NCBI GenBank assembly: GCA_963855995.1
Contig: OY979716.1
Span: 87,018,173-87,082,172, forward strand
DNA length: 64,000 nucleotides
Direction: 5' to 3'
Source: Muricea muricata
Lineage: Eukaryota; Cnidaria; Anthozoa; Malacalcyonacea; Plexauridae
This document shows, piece after piece, positions 55,115 to 64,000 of this stretch. The notes beneath the pieces are model-generated. The model saw nothing but the letters and a program-made list of their open reading frames with translations, did no database searches and was not told the origin of the DNA. The translations under genes and the position numbers were made by a program. Position 1 is the first letter of the stretch; each line of letters starts with the position of its first letter.

Positions 55115-57750
55115 GTGACGGCCCTAACAAAAGCCAAAAGAGATTCATTGGAATCAAGTGATCAAGGAGTTCAAGGAATTAACTCAACTTCTAAAGATTT
55201 GACGAAAATCAACCGAGATCCAACTCCATCAAGTTGCCAAGCAAATATTGATGACGTAATGAAAGCCATATCTAACTTGTCTTTAAAGGTTGAAAACTTT
55301 GGTAAACTGCACTCTAGCTTGGAACAACTTGTGGCAGAAGACAACGAAGTCCTGAAATCTTCAGCGGCAATGCGAACGGCAAGCAATATCCATCAGTTGG
55401 CCGAGGCATCCAAATACTTGGAATTTTTTTATAACAAGGAATCTGAAACTGGATTGCTGCATTGCAAGCCTTGCTTTAAACTGCAGGTTACAGCCAGACC
55501 TACTATTAACAACCTATCCCCGTTTCAAGCCCAAAGAATTATAAATTCTAGTGAAAGTGGAACATTCGGCACCGGGAGAATCTTCAGCAAGGATGTCACT
55601 CAACTTCTGGTAGAAGGAAACAACCAGATCTGGTATAGGCAGAAGAAGTCGTGCATTGACTACATATGTTTGCTGGGCGATGGTAACAAGTTACACAAGA
55701 AGGCTATGGAAGCTTTCAGAAAAGAAGAGGAAATTCAAAAAAGAAGATCAACCGCGGCAAGCAACATATTTCGAGCGGCTATCGTTGATTTGAAGCTAGG
55801 TGGAGCAGCCAGACATTTTGAGACTATGATCTCCTTCTTGCCATGCTGTTCAGTCAATGTCGGAAGCATTGGACATGGGCGAAATAATTTTAACGACATT
55901 CTGAACTGCTTGGAGAAGTCAGTTAATAGAAGAATCGAATCGTGGTTAAACGAGCTTCTACCATGAACGTTATTACCACCACATTTCTGGGCCACAATCG
56001 ATAAAGCAACACCATCGCGCACAACAAATCAAGCTGTCCTTGTTGTAGCTCGAAACGAAGTTGGAATTCCTTGCCCAATCCCTGTTGCTGCTCCACAAGT
56101 CTATACCGAGTTCGCACCAGCTATGTATGATGCCATGGCAGAACTTTTGATCAAATCAATTAAGGACAACTTTTCAAAAGATGGTTTTTCAAGGCTTTGT
56201 GGCGTTTCGGCCGATGGTCCCTACCAAGCAGCAGGATTCCGCGAAAGGCTGTTGCAAGAACTGGAAATCAAAGGCTCCGACAATGGTCAACTTTCACTTC
56301 CTGTTACCTGGGATGCAGCTCATCTACTGAATCTTGGAGTGGTCGAGGTAAAAGACAAAAGTCCCAGTAGTGATCATTTCAAAACATTCTTGAAAAGATG
56401 TAATGTTTTTAACACCGTTCTGGCAAATGGAAAGGACTTTGCTTTTCTGCAACTCGTTGACCAAGAGGCAAGAAGACCAGTTGCTTATGCTTTTCAAAGA
56501 TTCGCCAGTTCATCATACGAACAGTGGCTTAAAATTGAAAAGAGCTACAGTGCGATGTGGAAAGCGTTCGATAAATTGTATCCAAATCGACTAGAAGATG
56601 AACAGTACCAGTACATGATTGCTGGTTCAGATTTTATTGCCGACCTGTTGTCATTCCTCGACATATTAGATCCAATTGTTGATTTGATGTTAAGAGTCCA
56701 GTCGCTTGACGTTCCTGTTTGGAAGCTTAAACTTTGGTGGCCCAAAATTAGAGCTAAACTGGAAAAGGCTGCAAATGGCGATGCAGACTGTTTTCCTCGA
56801 CTGCAAGAAGTTGGTGAGAGAATCAACCCTGGCGACCATTATCAAGGTGTTAAACTTCTTCAGGGGTGGTTGGTAACTAATGAGGGTGGTGGAGAAGGAC
56901 AGAGAGGAATACTCAACTGGACACAGCGAGAAAAGATGGAAATTGAGGGAGACCGCCTACAACTAGCAACTGATCTAATGAACGCTCTTGATAGAAGGGT
57001 TTAGCCTGTTTTAAACGACAGCTGTTTGTCCACACTACAAGTGTTTGATGCTTCAGCCCTTGTAGCTCTACACTGTGGTACTTGTGAAGACGATACTTTG
57101 CAGATGGCTGTGTCAAATGGAGAATACGAAATGTATGGTGTGAAAGAATGTCAAGAGGTATTGGCTGTTATTTCAAATATGCCCCATATTATCAAGTCAG
57201 GGATGGATTTTGATCCGCGTTTGGCATTCCAATTTATGGAAAAGATCAAGAAAGCTGTCAAGACTGGCATCTGGGATGAGTTGTGTTTTGATTGGTTTGT
57301 ACTTGTTGAAGACACTACCATGTTACCAAGAAACACCAAGCTGACATCCTTCGAGTCTGTCGAGACGGAAACACTGGATGCATTGTTCAAATTGAGATTC
57401 GCAAGTGGAAAAGAGTTCACTGTTCGCTTGGATGAGCAAAGGTTTTACAGATCGTTTTATTCCGACAAGGACATCTACAACGTTGCAACGCCACCATCTT
57501 GTGCCCTTCTAGACATAGTGCTGTCGAAAGGAGGACCAGAAGCAATTGCCGAGAGTTTCTACAATTCCATGTGAGCGCAGCAACAGTCTGGTGGCCAATC
57601 AAACGAAAACCTGGCAAGAAGAACGAAGCTCAACTGGTGTTTGCCCCCATTAAAGAAATGTGACGGAATCATCAGAGAAGACATCAGATTGTACTTCACA
57701 GGAGATGGTGTGTTGAAACCTCACCGAAGCCTTTATGTGCATTCTAGCTG
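55115..57750 (+). pseudogene. hAT-like transposase main body (three in-frame stops)
   Basis: One continuous phase runs from about 55115 to 57750, interrupted only by TGA at 55964, TAG at 57002 and TGA at 57572. Recognisable parts are a coiled segment ('ISNLSLKVENFGKL'), 'HCKPCFKLQV', 'FWATIDKATPSRTTNQAV' and 'RLCGVSADGPYQAAGF' with 'PVTWDAAHLLNLGV', which fit the two acidic motifs of hAT cores (Asp, then C/D-x-AH.LNL). Next come 'YEQWLKIEKSYSAMWKAFDK' and the tail 'AIAESFYNSM...GGQSNENLARRTKL'. Two stops look like CGA-to-TGA changes, consistent with decay of methylated CpG. The hAT assignment rests on these motifs plus the ends and duplication. Confidence 0.7.
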
Positions 57751-58369
57751 AGCCGACAAGTATATGGTGTCTAAAGTCGTCGATCGATTGGATGCAGAGC
57801 TTGGTCGTTGCCCTTTCTTGGCTAATGACTAAACTCACAAACGTCTACTGAAGTGTTTATATAGGTTCTTAAGTGTTACACTGACATGCGATTGACTGAA
57901 TGCATTATAGAAAAAACTAGCTTAAGATTGAAGTTTGTGTTAACAATAACTATAAACTCTTACAAACAACTAAACAGTCTAAAGGTACATATTACTCTGA
58001 GATCGCAACTTAGTATCATGCTATAAGATGCAGATTTTTATCATGCAGCGCGTATTACTACAAAAGTACTTTACTTATGTAGTTATGTTATAATCTCTTT
58101 AGGCTTAGCTCTATTTCCTGATTGAGTGAGATAACTTGTTGAATCTTGTTGTTTGTCGTGTGCAATTTGTGTGTAACTTTAAGCACAGTTAACTGTGCTT
58201 TAAGCATGATGACAAGGAGCTGAATAGAGATTTTAACTAACTATTAAACTAATAAAAAATTATGGTGCCCGCGATGACTAGCGCCGGCGCGCAAGTTGAC
58301 CTCACTTGGTACATGACAACACAGCCTCAGATCACCTTCGGCATGAGGTTTACACAGAATGCACCCTGG

Positions 58370-58377
58370 GCGTTAAG
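58370..58377. repeat. Right 8-bp target-site duplication of the hAT element (GCGTTAAG)
   Basis: Partner of 53202-53209. Confidence 0.88.
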
Positions 58378-58432
58378 TCGTCATGAAAATATTTCGTGCA
58401 CTTAAATTGGATAAGACTCGCTACCAATCCCA

Positions 58433-58507
58433 GTTGACTCGAAAGCTCAATTGGTAAAGCGGCGGTCTAGGAACCCGAAGATGCGAGTTCGAATCCGCTT
58501 GAGACAA
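58433..58507 (+). repeat. tRNA-like unit of the SINE-type cluster
   Basis: It contains an A-box-like 'AGCTCAATTGGTAAAGCGG' and a B-box-like 'GAGTTCGAATCC' at tRNA spacing. The acceptor arms mismatch and the sequence is embedded in a repeat, so it is annotated as tRNA-derived repeat, not a tRNA gene. Confidence 0.65.
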
Positions 58508-58553
58508 CAAATTTTTTGTTGTTCTCTGCAGTGTCAGATTAATGTGAATCTAG

Positions 58554-58566
58554 TTTAACTCTTCAT
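58554..58566. repeat. Right 13-bp duplication (TTTAACTCTTCAT)
   Basis: Partner of 52680-52692. Confidence 0.8.
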
Positions 58567-58740
58567 CCTTCCACCTTATTATTTTGAGCTTTGCAAGGCT
58601 TCGTCGAAGACTAACACAATTTCTGGAAGTTGAAGGTGTTTGCAAATAGCAACACTGTGTTGGAGTATTGTATAAACTGTAGCTATGTCAGTGACTGGTG
58701 CATCGATCACAGGCAAGTAGCCAATTTTAGTAACCTACAG
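58567..58740 (-). pseudogene. Upstream exon of the old minus-strand gene
   Basis: The minus-strand frame reads 'DAPVTDIATVYTILQHSVAI', 'LQLPEIVLVFDEALQ' and, after a one-base shift, 'IIRWKDEEL', which meets the coding resumed at 52679. The protein continuity across the insertion independently supports the nested-insertion model. Confidence 0.5.
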
Positions 58741-58767
58741 TACTGTCCAGAAATAACCTAACAAAAC

Positions 58768-58862
58768 CCGTGGTAGAACCGCGGCTGAACCGAGGTTAAA
58801 CCCCAGCTGAACCGTGATTAAGGTGAGGGTGAACCGCAGTTTAACTGAGGTTGGACCGCGGT
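58768..58862. repeat. Degenerate GC-rich tandem repeat
   Basis: About eight units of 10-13 bases around 'GAACCGCGGTT' with variable spacing, standing out against AT-rich surroundings. It probably belongs to the end region of the adjacent Tc1-like element. Confidence 0.65.
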
Positions 58863-59026
58863 GCTGCAAGCGCACATATCGTCAAGTATTTTCGGAGAAT
58901 GCGAATGGCGAGCATTTCCGAACTTCCACGTCTATTCAAATGTTTTCTACGCGTTCGCTCGGTGTTTGACAACGGCAAAAAACGGCAATAGAAAAAGTTC
59001 TAAATTTTCGATAATTAAAAAGTTAC

Positions 59027-60471
59027 ATGGCAAAATTGTCTATGTACGCTAGAGAACGGGTTGTTGCGTTGCACTGTTGGAATGCGAAGGAATCAAAACA
59101 TCACGATCAGCAGTAAGTTTATTCCTCTCGCGATATCAAAACACTGGCAGTCTACAAGATGCAAAAAGATCTGGACGAAAATCCAAACTGTAAAACGAAC
59201 ACATCAATTTTATTGACAACGCGTTGTCGGAAAACGATGAGTTGACATCAAAAGAGTTGGGCGAGAAGTTGTCAACTGAATGTGGCCTTCAAGTCTCGGC
59301 GACTACAGTCCGTCGTGTCCGACGCAATGTTCTAGGCTGGAAAACTGAGTCTGCTTGGTATTGCCAGTTTGTGAGGGATTCAAACAAGATAAAAAGGCTT
59401 GTATTTGCGTTGAAAACAATAACAGAGAAGGATACGTTCGAAGATGTCCTTTTTACAGACGAAACATCTGTGCAAATCAAACAATATGCACGGATTTGCT
59501 TCAGAAAAGATGATGCACAATTGAAGCGTAAAGGACGTCCCAAGCACCCTTTGAAGGTAAGGAAAATACTAAAGCTCGGTTTGTTTTAAGGGCCTGTTCA
59601 AACGGATGCAACATTGTTGGACCAACAACACCAACAATGTTGAACAACGTTAATAAAGCGCTTCCTTAGCGTATTGCTTGACATTCCAAGGCAATCTATT
59701 GTTGTTGAGAACTTTTACCTTAAAATAACTGAGATTGATATAGCACAAAGCACTATTTGAAAAGTGTTGGATGATGTTGGTCCAACAATGTTGCATTTGT
59801 TTGAACCAGGGATGCAAAATCTTCTTATATTATTTTAAGCAGATTTTAATGTGGATGAAAAATCTTCTTATATTTTCTTATAAAGTTAATAAATAAACAT
59901 TAAATAAAAATGTTTTAACACTTTCTCATCTCAATTTCTTATGTACTGTATTAAACTCATAGTAATTTTCTATCTGCCATTTTAAAATGGAAGTGGATGA
60001 CGACTAAAAAATAGTTCTTCAAGATTTCTGATGACCCCTATTCCTTGTACATGTTAGGTTTCAAAACATAACAAGTAAACATTCAATTTATTAGTGTTTA
60101 AGTTTTTTATACAATAAGTTTTCAAAAGGCTTTTCTAGTTGTCAATGTGACAACACCAGAATCACCAGTATGTTATTTGATATATGTGCCACTCTACAAT
60201 TTGGCAAAACAATGTTAACTTGTAAACTAACATGCATTGATAACGTAATTTTGTGTTTAACATAGGACGTAAATGTCATCAAAAACTTGTGGGCAGCCTT
60301 AAAACACCACCTAAGAAAATATGTTAAGCCAACAACTAAAGAAGAATTAGTTGAAGGAATCAAAGACTTTTGGAGTAAACTCACTGTTGAAATGTGCCAA
60401 AATTACATAAGGAACATTCACAAAGTTATCCCAGCTGTAATAGCTAGTGAAGGTGGACCCACTAAATACTA
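59027..60471 (+). pseudogene. Tc1/mariner-like transposase, decayed, with a MITE inside
   Basis: An ATG at 59027 opens 'MAKLSMYARERVVALHC'. After a shift the paired-type HTH 'SAVSLFLSRYQNTGSLQDAK' is visible, then a TAA and the ORF 59224-59589 with 'LQVSATTVRRVRRNVLGWK' and the first catalytic Asp in 'DVLFTDETSVQIKQYARICF'. The middle, with the second Asp, is missing, replaced by a MITE and non-coding sequence. The C-terminus at about 60265-60471 ('NVIKNLWAALKHHLRKYV', 'NIHKVIPAVI') has Lys where the third catalytic acid is expected (NPIE in relatives). It is a dead copy. Confidence 0.8.
59590..59812. repeat. MITE inserted in the Tc1-like element
   Basis: The left end GGGCCTGTTCAAACGGATGC and right end (reverse complement CCCTGGTTCAAACAAATGC) are inverted. 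Both continue 'AACATTGTTGG(A)CCAACA'. It is 223 bp with no ORF. Confidence 0.8.
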
Positions 60472-63253
60472 AATGCACTACTGCGCGGAATGGTTCCTAT
60501 TATTAATTAATAGGTTGACACTAAATACTCAGCAGCTTACGGCATAATGCAGGTTTTCCCTACATTTAAGTCTATACCACCAAAGTATATGCTTAGTGAT
60601 AAGGAGAATAGCTAAGGCCAAACTTCACGTAAGTGGAATACTATAGACGGCAGGTGGTTGAAAAAAGTATCAATATTGGCAATATCAATTGTTTCCATAA
60701 TTTTGACCTTCAATTGATTATTTTGACTTGAACACCCATATTAAAAATGACACCAAAAAGCCTAGCTGAAGAAATGCTATAAAACCTGAGTAACTGTAGT
60801 ATCAGAGTTTGTTGCTTTGTTGGTTATAATCAGAAAGTTATATACCAGTTGATTCTTAAATGAAAATAGTCTTTTGTGTTATGGTTTGTTCAAGTTGTTA
60901 GAAAGAGTTGTATTTCAATTATGAAATACTTTAACAATGAAAAAAAAATGGTACTGCTCATTCCTGCAGGAAATATAGTATTCACCTTTTATGCTGTGTG
61001 TTTTATACCTCGAACAGGCAAACTGAGGCCCACTTGATATATGTATTTTGGGTTTTTTCATTTACTATTCTTGCTAGTGATTGGTTCAACTTCATTCAAA
61101 ACATAAAGAATGAGCAAATGTAGCCTCGGTGTTCCTGTTTGAGCTGTACCTTGTCTATTAAATTCAATAAAAATGTAAACTATATTAAATTGATATTTAC
61201 AATATAAATAACCCATAACAACTATATGCTTACATAATACAAATTTTAACATATAACAAATGTTAACAAGCACAATCTTCTCATTAATCGATTCGCTTGT
61301 GAAACAAAATATGTTTAGTCCTACTTAATTCTATGCATTTCACATACACGTACCATGTTTGTACCTTCAACTTTTAACTTCTTTTGCATACCCCACAGAT
61401 CACCATCAATTCACATCTTTGATAAAATTCTCCAAATGTTTCAAAGTTTAGCATAAATCAACAGAGCATGTTTGTTTTAGACTGTCACTTATCCAGTGAG
61501 CTTTAATTTTTGGATATACAGTATAAGGCTAGTTTGGTGAATCAATGGTACAATTTTTGCCAAAATGACAAAAGATCTCTCGCAACCAAATTTTGATATT
61601 CCTTAGTGCTAGCTTCAAAATTCCTCAGATTTTCCCCAAATTCCATAAAAGAAAAATCCTATTTCTAAGGAAAAGTTCCCCACCCTGTACACAATTTAGT
61701 CCACAGGCCTTTTAGTACGATTTTTCGGGTCCTTGTCACTTTACCTTAGCTTGAAGGAAAGAATTTCTTGATGCTGATATGTTGTGCAAGATGATTTATT
61801 TGCTTGTGGGATCTCATACATTTATAAAAGGTAAGAGACAGTTAACATTGAATTCCAGAAATACATATGTTGGTCTAAAGTTCCAAACAAATTATTTCGT
61901 GGAGACTTCAGGCAGTGTGCTACAGAATTGACTTAAATGATGCTATCAGGTTAATATATTTATGTATTGTATACTCTTTTAGTAAAATTTTCTTTACTTG
62001 AAACTACCCAAAAATAAAACAGCCATATGTTGGTGGTATTATGACAAAAGAATCTTGTTTAATATATGTACTATCAAAGTCTTTAATTTAAATTAATTTC
62101 TAAAAAATGTAATCTTACTAGGACTCTGGGCAGAGTGCCTCACAAGTTACTCAGACATTGATTTTTGGTGATTTTTGGAAGGTATCCTGATAATAACTGA
62201 TTTAAAAAGGAGTTCCAATTCGTTGGGCAGAACACATGCAAATAAGTGAATATACCCCACCCCCAATGAACGCCCTAGTTACAGCCTTGTGCCCATTTTC
62301 GTTTTGGCAGACGGAGTGAACACCTTAGCAGGCGTGTTGTTTTTATTACAATTGGGCAATTTCTGGGAGGTTATGACGGTCGACTTGCTTTGATCTTTGT
62401 GATTTTTCTGAGGATAAAGTGAAAAATTCCAAATTTCTGAGGGGTATTTTGTTTCGGCACTTTGATCTTTTTTTCCAAAGGTTTAAACATTTTCAAAGCT
62501 CATCCATAGGAGGGGGGGGGGGGTATGGAAAGTGATTTGGTGCAAAATTCAAGTGCTAAAAATCTATCAGTTTCAACAAATCTTGATCAACATTAACCAC
62601 TTTTTTATAATACATTCAACAAACTAAATCAACATCAATAATTTATATCTATCAAATTCAACGATTAAAAATGCTTCTAAATCAAAGACAGGTTCAACCT
62701 CAGTCCCAGGGTCTTCTTGGGTAACGGCCGATGGCGGCTGACGAAGACCCTGGTAAAATTCATTTCATCTTCCCCAGATTTTGGGGAAAAAATCGCATGT
62801 GCAGTGAGGCTCAACGTATGCTGCTGATTAAAAACAATGCTGGCGCTTACGATTTCTCAAACAAATTACAGGTAATATAGATTGCTTGCTTATGATGTTA
62901 AAATACGCTCGATTTTCAAAAATTATCTATTAATTTCGTGAGATATGGCGAGACATGAATGTTCGTTTCTTTATTCACATTTAACCATAACGATTATACG
63001 CTAGGTGAAGACATATTCTCTTCGACAGTCATCAAAGATGATGTAGCAGTGTCCCACTTTTAATACGGTGAGTAAAGCAAAATGTTTTTAGTGAAAAACT
63101 CGTAAGCAAGTGTAACTATCCATCATGGCGGTCGTTTGTAGTTTGAAGAGCTCTTGACAAATTCCTTTAATGTTAAGGATTGTTGTGATATTTGCTCTTA
63201 TAAAAGCATCAATCTGGATAGGATGCCATGGTATCTTTAAAAATCGACTTTAC
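60472..63253. other. No gene seen; leader of the 3'-most non-LTR element near the right side
   Basis: Mostly non-coding, with a poly-G run (about 62512) and a hairpin at 62708-62753. The region from about 62800 may be the 5' UTR/promoter of the retrotransposon ORF that begins at about 63254. Confidence 0.4.
62708..62753. repeat. Hairpin related to the MULE terminal repeat
   Basis: CCAGGGTCTTC and GAAGACCCTGG face each other across 24 bases. Nearly the same 11-bp inverted words (CCAGGGTCTTT/AAAGACCCTGG) occur within each terminal repeat of the element at 42469-44475. Confidence 0.6.
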
Positions 63254-64000
63254 ATGGCCAAGTGTGATATTGATTACGTAGAATTTGAACATCATCGTGA
63301 TGTGTATGAAATCGATGATACTGGATGGAAAACTACGGCAGTTTGTTCTGGAACGTGTGGATTCTCTCTGGGTTTTCCGACGAGAGCCAAAATTGGCTCA
63401 ATTGGCCGTGAACAATCATTAAGAAACAGGTCTCTACAGATGAGTATTGCTAAATCTCATCTCAAGTTTATATGTTATGAAATTGTAATACCATCGCGAC
63501 GCTTGACTGCCCTGCGAAGCTATGTTATTAAGTGGTCAAAATCTCGTGTTCCATATCATACAAACTCTTTAGCAGGATTTCATATTAACCTGTCAAGAGA
63601 TGTGGAGAGCAATCCTGGTCCAAACCTTAGACAACCGTCAAAGCCTAGAAGACCTCAATGCCCTGAATGTGGCAAAACTGTTAGATGCAATAGTAAGCGC
63701 CTAGTTTGTATAATATGCAAATCAGTCAATCATCTAAAATGTGCTTACTCTAACACTACGGCTAAATCTTTGTATGACTCGGAAGCAAATCAATGGACAT
63801 GCTCTTATTGTACCCTCTCGTGTTTACCTTTTCATTCACTAAGGAGTCTTGACGAACTTGTGGATAACAATTTAAACACACACGATAATAGTTATGCGGA
63901 AACAAACATCCATCTGCAGCGCCCGCAACAATTTTCGAACCATACCAGTATATGCCATCTTAACACACAATCAATGTGCTCAACATTCGACGAGTTTTAT
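63254..64000 (+). CDS. Non-LTR retrotransposon ORF with 2A-like motif, PHD-like finger and endonuclease start (partial)
   Basis: Open to the window edge from an ATG at 63254 (a later ATG lies at about 63438). After about 115 residues comes 'HINLSRDVESNPGP' (core 63599-63622), a match to the 2A ribosome-skipping consensus. It is followed by a Cys/His finger 'CPECGKTV', 'LVCIICKSVNHLKC', 'WTCSYC', in PHD/RING-like spacing. The frame then reads 'SICHLNTQSMCSTFDEF', the typical first motif of AP-like endonuclease domains in CR1-type retrotransposons. RT should follow outside the window. Known biology: 2A-like motifs precede such ORFs in several marine invertebrate elements and separate an N-terminal peptide from the polyprotein. 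Confidence 0.8.
   Translation, partial: MAKCDIDYVEFEHHRDVYEIDDTGWKTTAVCSGTCGFSLGFPTRAKIGSIGREQSLRNRSLQMSIAKSHLKFICYEIVIPSRRLTALRSYVIKWSKSRVPYHTNSLAGFHINLSRDVESNPGPNLRQPSKPRRPQCPECGKTVRCNSKRLVCIICKSVNHLKCAYSNTTAKSLYDSEANQWTCSYCTLSCLPFHSLRSLDELVDNNLNTHDNSYAETNIHLQRPQQFSNHTSICHLNTQSMCSTFDEFY

Larger units (their letters stand above)
53210..58369 (+). mobile_element. hAT-type DNA transposon
   Basis: The ends are inverted (left CCAGGGTGCATTCCGTG, right reverse complement CCAGGGTGCATTCTGTG). Perfect 8-bp duplications lie immediately outside, and CAGGG tips with 8-bp duplications are the hAT signature. The 5,160-bp interior carries one plus-strand transposase gene. The element sits inside the tRNA-like cluster. 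Confidence 0.88.
52693..58553. mobile_element. tRNA-like (SINE-type) repeat cluster, itself split by a hAT element
   Basis: Left remainder 52693-53209, right remainder 58378-58553. The unit is a tRNA-like head (A-box-like 'AGCTCAATTGGTAGTGCGG', B-box-like 'GAGTTCGAATCC') followed by 'GTTGTTCTCTGCAGTGTCAG' and 'AATGTGAATCTAG'. One unit at 52693-52920 is arranged head-to-head as a palindrome, and direct copies lie at about 52960-53150 and 58400-58553. The whole is framed by a perfect 13-bp duplication. Without the hAT it would be about 690 bp. Confidence 0.7.

Overview
The window is animal nuclear DNA, most likely from a cnidarian and plausibly an anthozoan (coral or sea anemone). The evidence is AT-rich sequence, spliced multi-exon reading frames with GT-AG signals, and almost every animal transposon class. 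I found no operons, CRISPR arrays or rRNA. The taxon is inferred from the mix of families, not from a diagnostic host gene. No confident housekeeping gene was found.

Layout: 1-3702 (minus) is the 5' part of a BEL/Pao LTR retrotransposon running off the left edge. 4876-8577 (minus) has scattered spliced exons and a Thr/Pro/Ser-rich ORF of unknown identity. 9778-16923 (plus) is a decayed but nearly full-length Helentron: a 2A-like motif with a protease-like domain, a Lys-rich repeat protein, a zinc-finger/Rep region and a PIF1-type helicase fused to an AP-like endonuclease. 17000-19400 is almost empty. 20328-21242 (minus) is an OB-fold/zinc-ribbon exon resembling RPA1. 24547-26580 (minus) is a 5'-truncated non-LTR retrotransposon lying between two old inverted copies of an unknown repeat.

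The most interesting part is 27129-33617. It is a 6.49-kb DNA transposon bounded by long terminal inverted repeats and a perfect 8-bp target-site duplication (TACTATTC). It carries two convergent genes: a spliced HECT-type E3 ubiquitin ligase (plus) and an rve-fold DDE integrase/transposase (minus). A second, divergent copy of the same gene pair, also convergent, follows at 33655-38735. So ubiquitin ligase plus integrase is a conserved cargo of this family, and element A appears to sit inside element B.

39408-45064 is a DIRS-like retrotransposon (gag, RT/RNase H, tyrosine recombinase). Its recombinase is split by a 2,007-bp Mutator-like non-autonomous element with a perfect 9-bp duplication (TTACCGTAA). 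46936-48362 (minus) is an apparently intact two-exon Crypton-type tyrosine recombinase. 50603-58740 is a three-level nest. An old minus-strand multi-exon gene is interrupted by a tRNA-like repeat cluster with a 13-bp duplication, and that cluster is interrupted by a 5.16-kb hAT element with an 8-bp duplication (GCGTTAAG). The hAT transposase is continuous apart from three in-frame stops and a possible frameshift near its 5' end. 58737-60471 is a dead Tc1-like element carrying a MITE. 63254-64000 opens another non-LTR element with a second 2A-like motif, a PHD-like finger and the start of an endonuclease domain.

Many frames are broken by single-base shifts, several at homopolymers, so some 'pseudogenes' could be assembly artefacts. 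Family names come from motif recognition and nested structures from reading repeats by eye. No database search was possible.
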